Origin: Balanoglossus misakiensis
Taxonomy: Eukaryota; Hemichordata
Reading direction: 5' to 3'
DNA: 64,000 nucleotides
Assembly: GCA_040954595.2 (NCBI GenBank)
Contig: CM082593.2
Location: forward strand, 6,510,001-6,574,000
Below, piece by piece: positions 63,223-64,000 of the stretch. The notes beneath the pieces were generated by a model. The model searched no databases, was not told the origin of the DNA, and was given only the letters and a program-made list of their open reading frames with translations. Each line of letters starts with the position of its first letter. The stretch's first letter is position 1. The translations under genes were made by a program, and so were the position numbers.

Positions 63223-64000
63223 TTAAATGATATTGGAACATGCGCATGATTCTTCTTGAAAATGACTTTTTTGCATTTGTTTCTTGTACATGTACGTCGA
63301 CGTCATGCCGAGAAAAAAAAGAGATATACAATATCTGTAGATGTTGCGTCAGCCAAGTGCTGCGAACTGGCGACGGCAGAACGACCAGATTCACTAGTTG
63401 TGAAAAAAAGGATAGACCACAACATCTACGCATGTGCTGCATGCACCTGGACGTAAGATTCAAGATGGCGGCTACTTAATTAATTATAAAAGGGAATTGT
63501 ACGGTTTTTTCGTTGCCAGCAAATTCTGACAGGCTGAAGACAACACAGGCAAGCAATACATACCCAAGAAGCAGAGAGAAAGTGTGTTTCAAACGCTGAC
63601 TTGACTGAACTACGTGGAATGCGAACAAACATTTTCATCGTTGATATAAGTAAGCTTATTGGGCAAGAATATGTCTCGCGCGTAGTTGCAAGTTCTATAA
63701 GATTCAATGTGAAAGAAACAGGACAGATTGAGGATGGATTTTCAACTTAGATGGTGGTATTGTTGAAAGTGGTATCGTTCGAGAAACAAGACTAGTACCT
63801 ACCGTTCGATTTGAGAAGGCTGAAGTTGCCCACCTGTGAATCCGTGTCGACAGCAATACTTCCGGTGTACCTTTTCTTCATTTGCTAAAGGGCATATCCC
63901 CAGTACCCCCTAGCTTAACGTTATTCATCAGAATGCTTGAAACATTGAAAGATCCTGTCTCCTGGTCCGACTGTCTCAGCAACAGCGGGTGTAACGATGA
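63223..64000. other. Downstream flank, no gene recognised
   Basis: Only short chance frames are seen. An AAGATGGCGGC (YY1-like) site at about 63462-63472 could mark a promoter of a gene beyond the window. Confidence 0.4.

Overview
This is eukaryotic, animal genomic DNA. The genes are split by GT-AG introns, the non-coding DNA is rich in microsatellites, and every recognisable protein is metazoan. The closest matches I recognise suggest an invertebrate deuterostome such as an amphioxus- or hemichordate-like animal, but that is inference; a lophotrochozoan cannot be excluded from the sequence alone. I identified coding exons by reading conserved protein families across splice sites and checking that reading phases join without a break.

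Layout. (1) 1-3935: upstream DNA with one possible 5' exon near 1976-2015. (2) 3936-18902, plus strand: a 16-exon gene for a 1001-residue single-pass membrane protein. It has a signal peptide, one calcium-binding EGF module, two six-bladed YWTD (LDLR class B) propellers, two more EGF modules, a juxtamembrane ErbB-ligand-type EGF domain, a transmembrane helix and a 194-residue tail. This is the architecture of the pro-EGF precursor. The second propeller and the C-terminal EGF domain also resemble vertebrate EGF closely, including an intron between cysteines 4 and 5. (3) 20646-22981, minus strand: a complete four-exon prefoldin subunit 1 gene (PFDN1), tail-to-tail with the EGF gene. (4) 24.4-25.2 kb: a promoter-like region with two short candidate first exons. 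(5) 40716-63180, plus strand: a four-exon gene for a 477-residue SLC32 (vesicular inhibitory amino-acid transporter-like) protein with introns of about 9 and 11 kb. The 24.8-25.2 kb exons could be alternative first exons of this gene. (6) 63181-64000: downstream DNA without a recognisable gene.

The three genes have unrelated roles: a membrane-anchored growth-factor precursor, a cytosolic co-chaperone subunit and a vesicular transporter. Nothing suggests they act in one pathway. Long stretches (25.2-40.7, 41.7-50.9 and 51.1-62.1 kb) hold no exon I can support. They contain simple repeats, an inverted pair of about 195-bp MITE-like elements at 38.75-39.69 kb, and scattered G-rich or palindromic tracts.

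The most interesting points are: the EGF-type precursor with an ErbB-ligand intron signature outside the usual vertebrate setting; its cytoplasmic tail, which carries IRS-like SH2-docking tyrosine motifs absent from human pro-EGF; the loss of the EGF modules that separate the two propellers in vertebrate pro-EGF, together with an added N-terminal cbEGF module; and five perfect ATGCAAAT octamers in a three-copy tandem repeat in intron 1 of the EGF gene.
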